Origin: Lenzites betulinus
Lineage: Eukaryota > Basidiomycota > Agaricomycetes > Polyporales > Polyporaceae
Direction: 5' to 3'
Assembly: GCA_022264855.1 (NCBI GenBank)
Contig: JABYQU010000002.1
Span: forward strand, 558,001-622,000
Length of the DNA: 64,000 nt
The notes under the pieces are model-generated. The model was given only the letters and a program-made list of their open reading frames with translations, had not been told where the DNA came from and did not search any database. A program made the translations under genes and the position numbers. Shown here piece by piece: positions 59,628 through 64,000 of this stretch (the stretch's first letter is position 1; every line of letters starts with the position of its first letter).

Positions 59628-61836
59628 ATGGTCGGACTTCTCCACATATCTGCTGAGGAGGTCAACTGCCTGATATATGCGTACTTCAAGGACTCTGGTT
59701 CGTACAGTCTGGCGCACTCGTAATTGCTTACGGTAACACTCGCTCAGGTTTCCAGCACAGCGCCTTCGTCCTGCGCGCAGAAGGCCAGCTTGAGCATTCT
59801 AACGTCTTTAGAAAACATGTGCCTCGCGGAGAGCTCATAGAGCTTCTGAGCAAGGCCTTACTATTCTCTGAGGTCGAAGCTCACTGGAAAGGCGACAAAA
59901 TGTCAATGTCATGCCATAATCCTTTTAAACTCTTGGAACATCATGTCTGCTCCTCACCTCCACCACATCTCGCGACCGCGCCCTCCCAACCTCCGATTCC
60001 CGCCAGTAGCGCTCCGAACGGAAGTTCAACCGCTCATCGTCATCTACCTGCCGACAACGCTCTGAAACGTAAGGCGGGTGGGACGCCTGTGCTGGAAGAG
60101 AGTCCGAAAGAGAAACGGGCCAAAACGCGCTCTCCCGTTGAAGTAGAGGTAGCGGCCACTTCAGAACCGTCGTTAGAATGTAGGTTGCCTCTAATATACC
60201 ACGGTCTTTCACAACAAGCCAACGTGCCCCCTCTTCAAGCCAGGAGTGTCGTTGCTCACCCATCAGTCGCCGCACATGAGAATACGTCTACCGTTACACA
60301 AGCTTCTCAGCAACATCATAAAACGGAACCCGACACGGCGGAGAGAGAGACGGACGAGACTTTTGTTCAGACACTAAAGGGCCACAAAGCAGAGGTGCGT
60401 GTTGCATGACGACCTTCCTGTTGAATCAGCAAGTAATCCCTTGACAGGCGTTCGTCTGCTCCTGGAACCCTGTTCATACGTCTACCTTGGCCTCAGGGTC
60501 AGTTTCTTCGTGGCCGTCCGCTATGAGTGCATTCACTCATCCCTCCGCAGGTCGAAAGATAGCGTCGTACAGCTATGGAACATTCCAGGTCCAGATCCCA
60601 ATGGAGACATCCAGTCGCAAACCGCCTTGCCCATCACATGCGATTATCCTTCGAAGGAAGAACATGGCGACCTTACATCGCTTGACTGGTCTGCCGATGG
60701 CTCTCTACTGGCTATAGGTTGCTACGACTCCGTCCTTCGTATATGTGACACAAACGGCAAAATGTACTTCTCGCATAGTCAACACGATGTAAGCTTCAAC
60801 CGGGCTGACACATGTGCCCTTCCCTCTGCTAACCGTCTGTTGAGAAGGGGCCTATATTCGCCGCCCGGTTCTCCCCCGGAGGACGCTGGCTCGCAACTGC
60901 GAGCTTGGACGGCTCAGTATGTGTTTGGGATGTACAAGGGAAGCGATTGCATAGACACTATGTGGTCCACGAGAGTACGTCGACTTTCTTCGCCTACAAC
61001 GAACGAGCCACTCATGGTGAAACATCCAGAATGTTGCCTCGACGTGGATTGGCTTTCAGAGTCGGAATTTGCGACCAGCGGATCGGACGGTCTTGTGCAA
61101 ATCATGAACATCAATAATCCGAGCCCTCTGAAGACACTCAGGTGAGTTGTTTATGAATGCTATCACGGGCTATGATCTAACATCTTGTTAGTGGCCACAA
61201 GAACGAGGTCAATCAAGTGAGGAGCAATCCTTCTCGGACAAGGCTTGCGTCCTGCTCGGACGATAGGACTGCACGGATATGGAACATCGAAGACATCGTC
61301 TACGATCGACCACAGAACGACCGTGTCTTGCTCCTAAAAGGCCACCGAGAAGCAGTCAGCAATATCGCGTGGTGTCCGTTCACGGCTAGTGGTGAACACG
61401 AGATGATAGTCACGTTAGTACCTCAGCTGCCTTCAACGAAGTTGTGCTCATATCCGTCTTGCGCAGATCATCCTTCGATCACACGACGAGGATATGGGAC
61501 ACTGTCACGGGTCAATGTCTCAAAGAATTCGACGACCATAAGAGCTCCGTTTACAGCCTCGCGTGCAGTCCCGATGGTCGGCACTTTGCCTCCGCAGGCG
61601 GGGATGGTGGCGTGTACATCTATAACGTACAGGCAAGTGACGCCAGGCTGCATGACGTCTCAACTTAGCTTACGGGCGGAATACAGACGAAGCAGAAGGT
61701 ATGGTCCTACAACGCCGGGAGGAGCGTCTTCGAGCTGGCATGGCAGCAGACGGACAACTACAACAGGATAGCAATAGCGATGCTAAATGGTAATGTCAGC
61801 GTCGTGGACCTCACTCGAATACAAGAACTACAGTGA
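59628..61836 (+). CDS. TBL1: TBL1/Sif2-type LisH-WD40 corepressor subunit
   Basis: WD40 protein like human TBL1/TBLR1 and yeast Sif2, core of histone deacetylase corepressor complexes. Nine exons: 59628-59697, 59748-60394, 60448-60497, 60551-60788, 60845-60974, 61030-61141, 61192-61413, 61467-61632 and 61669-61836 (600 aa). The LisH motif (about 5-40: ISAEEVNCLIYAYFKDSG, then FQHSAFVLRAE) promotes oligomerisation. A basic Ser/Pro linker with KRKAGG precedes the propeller (about 235-600) with repeats such as SLDWSADGSLLAIGCYDS, FSPGGRWLATASLDGSVCVWD and ACSPDGRHFASAGGDGGVYI. The last intron is a 36-nt GC-AG intron; without removing it the protein stops after residue 549 and lacks the final blade. 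Confidence 0.87.
61633..61668 (+). other. 36-nt GC-AG intron in the TBL1-like gene
   Basis: Donor CAG|GCAAGT and acceptor CAACTTAG|C, 36 nt long. Reading through gives an in-frame TAG at its end; splicing extends the protein by 55 residues that fit a terminal WD blade (SVFELAWQQ, IAMLNGNVSVVDL). Confidence 0.75.
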
Positions 61837-62236
61837 TGTATTCTTTCCCACTTTTACGGATGTATGGTGCAATAATGTTGTACAGCTCTTAATTTCTTCT
61901 GCTTTCGACGTCATTCCAGAGCTTACGCACTTGTATTTATCTTTCACCTATGGTCTACTTGCGACAGTAGTAGACGTGTATAGTACGTTCCGCCAAGCCA
62001 CCGTTATAATCGCGATGTGCTCTGCGTTCTTGCGTTCTGCGTTCGCGACCGTCGTCCAAGTTCGAGAGAGCTCGGGAAGAACGGTGATGTAATCCGCGCC
62101 GAACGGCCGCGCGGCGGGCGTCTACTGGCTATGTCATGGCCATCCGCACAAGACCGCACTCTCTCCTGAACCTGCACCTACTCTCGACGACCACGACCTC
62201 CCCACGCTCTGCTACACTCTCATACAGTCACTCGCA
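61837..62236. other. Intergenic region, TBL1-like 3' side and GHITM-like promoter
   Basis: 400 bp; T-rich 3' UTR-like first half, C/T-rich leader directly before the next ATG. No gene is seen. Confidence 0.4.
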
Positions 62237-63531
62237 ATGTTTCGCGTGAGCTTTGCCTCCGCCGTCCGCCCTCTCGGCACTCCTGCGTTTTCCCAGGCTG
62301 CTCGGAACCCAACAATGTCTAGCTTCCGGCTCTACAGCAGCTTCCGGCCAAATGTCCTCGCGTCATTCAAACGATCTCCTTTGTCGCCGTCTTTCTTTAC
62401 AAAGCAGTCGCGCACATTCCTTACCGACGCTCAAGCTGTTGTTCAAAAGCCGCCTCAGGCGGAAGCGTGGAAGCGTTTTGGAATCACCGCCGTAAGCCGT
62501 CTCACCTAGTTTTATGACTATCAGTGCATTACTCACATTCTGTAACGCATGCAGGCTACCGTTGCTGGAACGATCGTCGGTGTGAACGTGTTCCTCAACC
62601 GGGAAACGCGGGACGGGCTTACTGCTGCCGAGCAGTCATACCTGCATGACAGCTTCAAGTATACCGGTGGAGGCCTCGCAATAACAGCTATTGCTGCACG
62701 GACCTTGTTCAAGAATGGGTTCGCTTTCCGCGTCATGTCTGCGAACCCGTGGCTTGTCCTGGGTGTGAGCCTGGTCGGGTCCATTGGGACGATGATGGGA
62801 GCTATGTACACGCCTCCAGAGAACACTGTGCTGAAGCACGCGTTCTGGCTGGTAAGTGCTTCTTACTAGCATGAAAGAAAGACCGCGATGCTTACAAGGC
62901 GTAGGGATTCAACGCTTGCCAAGCGGCGACCCTTAGCCCGCTGTTCTTCATGAGCCCCGCTATTCTGTCCCGAGCCGCACTCTACACTCTCGGTGTCGTG
63001 GGTTCGCTCTCATACGTGGGCGCAACCGCAAAGTGAGTGGGAAGCTTTTCTCTTGCCTCAGAGAGGTATCTGACTTGTGGGAATAGGAACGACACGTACC
63101 TCTACATGGGTGGCCCTCTCCTTGCGGGTGTCACTGTTGTTGCACTTAGCTCGCTCGCTCCCATGGCCCTTCCGCTCGGTATGCGCGGTCTGGCAATCAC
63201 TGAAGCTATCTCGCTGTACGGCGGTCTTGCGGTCTTCAGTGGCTTCGTCCTCTACGAGTACGTCCCTGGCGCACGTTGTACATATCATTGTAGTACTCAT
63301 AAGTTCGTTAAAGCACGCAAAAGATCCTGCACAATGCTCAGTTGGCGGAGCAGGGTAAGATTGCGCGCGACCCTCTGAAGGAGTCCATTGGATTGGAGCT
63401 CGACATGATCAACATTTTGTGTGTACCTGAATTCGGTTTTCACGCGTTACGCGAGTACAATACTGACGACTGGATCCAACAGCATTCGGCTTGTGCAGAT
63501 CCTCGGTCAACGTCAATCTTCCCGGAAGTGA
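62237..63531 (+). CDS. GHITM: Mitochondrial GHITM-like Bax-inhibitor-1 family protein
   Basis: Inner-mitochondrial-membrane member of the Bax inhibitor-1 (TMBIM) family; the human relative GHITM affects cristae structure and ion exchange. Exons 62237-62491, 62555-62851, 62905-63032, 63087-63257, 63314-63418 and 63483-63531 give 334 aa. The N-terminal ~65 residues are rich in Arg, Ser and Phe without acids, as in a presequence. About seven hydrophobic helices follow (for example LAITAIAARTLF, WLVLGVSLVGSIGTMMGAMY, GLAVFSGFVLYD). The C-terminal part DTQKILHNAQLAEQG and ESIGLELDMINIFIRLVQIL is the family signature with the conserved Asp. The acceptor of exon 5 (AAAG at 63310-63313) was chosen because it restores YDTQKI. 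Confidence 0.88.
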
Positions 63532-63743
63532 GTCCTTGGGGATTCGCTCGGGTTTAGCTTCGCATGTATCATAACGTCGATGTAATGCCTTCTGGATCGA
63601 ATCCCACATGTAACTACTACCATCCCATCATCTCCGCTCTCGACCACATCTGAAAAGTCCGGCCGATGGGAATAATATAATAGAGTGCAGTGGCGGCCAG
63701 CAGGCACCCCGACAAGCAGCGAGGTATATATTATACTGAACGG

Positions 63744-64000
63744 TCTACGCAGCAGTCTTCCCCAAGCTCTCCAGGACCTGCACGAATCCTCCGGGGTCCA
63801 CGATCTCCGTCCCGCCGTACGCGACGCGCTTGCCCGTCTTCTTCGCCCACTCCTCCAGGTTGCCGTACTCGACGTAACCCGCACCGCCCACGACGAACAC
63901 GACGCCCTCCGAGAACGCCATCCGCCGCCCCCGCCCACTGCCTGCGCCCGCGCCGCCCGGGGCGCCGACCCCCGAGATGCCGAGCCCGGCGTTCGGGTTG
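63744..64000 (-). CDS. SLY1: SLY1 C-terminal end (Sec1/Munc18 family), cut by the window edge
   Basis: Last ~85 codons of an SM protein that binds the syntaxin Sed5 and promotes SNARE assembly in ER-Golgi transport. Seen are VVFVVGGAGYVEYGNLEEWA, KRVAYGGTEIVDPGGFVQVL and a stop at 63744. The VGGG/AGYVEYxNL plus YGxTEI pattern is specific to the Sly1/SCFD1 branch. A Gly/Ala-rich insertion precedes it. The 5' part, including the Sed5-binding region, lies beyond the window. The gene converges on the GHITM-like gene, with a 212-bp gap. Confidence 0.85.

Noticed and set aside
1..64000. A biosynthetic cluster, CRISPR array or prokaryote-like operon
   Set aside because: Genes are intron-rich, belong to unrelated housekeeping pathways, and no spaced direct-repeat array or core biosynthetic enzyme is present.

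Overview
This window is nuclear DNA of a basidiomycete fungus, most likely an Agaricomycete and possibly of the Polyporales. The evidence is GC-rich coding sequence, genes split by many 45-75 nt introns with GTRNGT...YAG borders, pyrimidine-rich leaders, and proteins that look like Agaricomycete families: a Plavaka transposase, a DUF6533 membrane protein, a KDZ-associated remnant and FLYWCH/GCM-like factors. Exon models were built by hand. Except for DUF6533, the truncated end genes and the pseudogene, every joined model was checked to keep one open frame with a total length divisible by three.

Layout. 1-1.5 kb: 5' part of a Plavaka transposase running off the left edge. 2-13.4 kb: HST3/4-type sirtuin (+), RPB6 (-), a 1033-aa RRM protein (+), a lipase-like hydrolase (+) and a single-pass membrane protein (+). 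13.4-23.3 kb: gene-poor, with one RRM-like protein (-) and then a repeat-rich stretch holding a GAGTCA minisatellite, a 295-bp perfect inverted repeat with tRNA-like heads, a degenerate KDZ-associated fragment and a pair of inverted GGGACCC-type repeats. 23.3-38.6 kb: a dense block with CFD1, RFC (yeast Rfc4 / human RFC2 type), mitochondrial SerRS, a DUF6533 protein, an LSB5-like VHS-GAT protein, UTP11, a FLYWCH/GCM-like factor and a GPI-anchored PLC-like protein. 38.6-44.4 kb: nearly empty apart from one weak small-gene model. 44.4-64 kb: eEF2, two tandem GNAT acetyltransferases, a PalI/Rim9 sensor, a secreted agmatinase-family protein, a CBM13-like protein, a DCAF11-like WD40 protein, a TBL1-type WD40 protein, a GHITM/Bax-inhibitor protein and the C-terminal end of SLY1.

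Most genes are unlinked housekeeping functions: transcription, replication, translation, ribosome biogenesis, Fe-S assembly, trafficking and chromatin. I see no biosynthetic or defence cluster and no convincing new multi-gene system. The most notable points are the repeat nest at 19.7-22.8 kb, two well-supported GC-AG introns (one only 36 nt) plus a third candidate, very small coding exons in several genes (5 and 14 nt in eEF2), stop-free introns of length 3n, the tandem GNAT pair, and PPxY motifs at the cytosolic tails of two membrane proteins.
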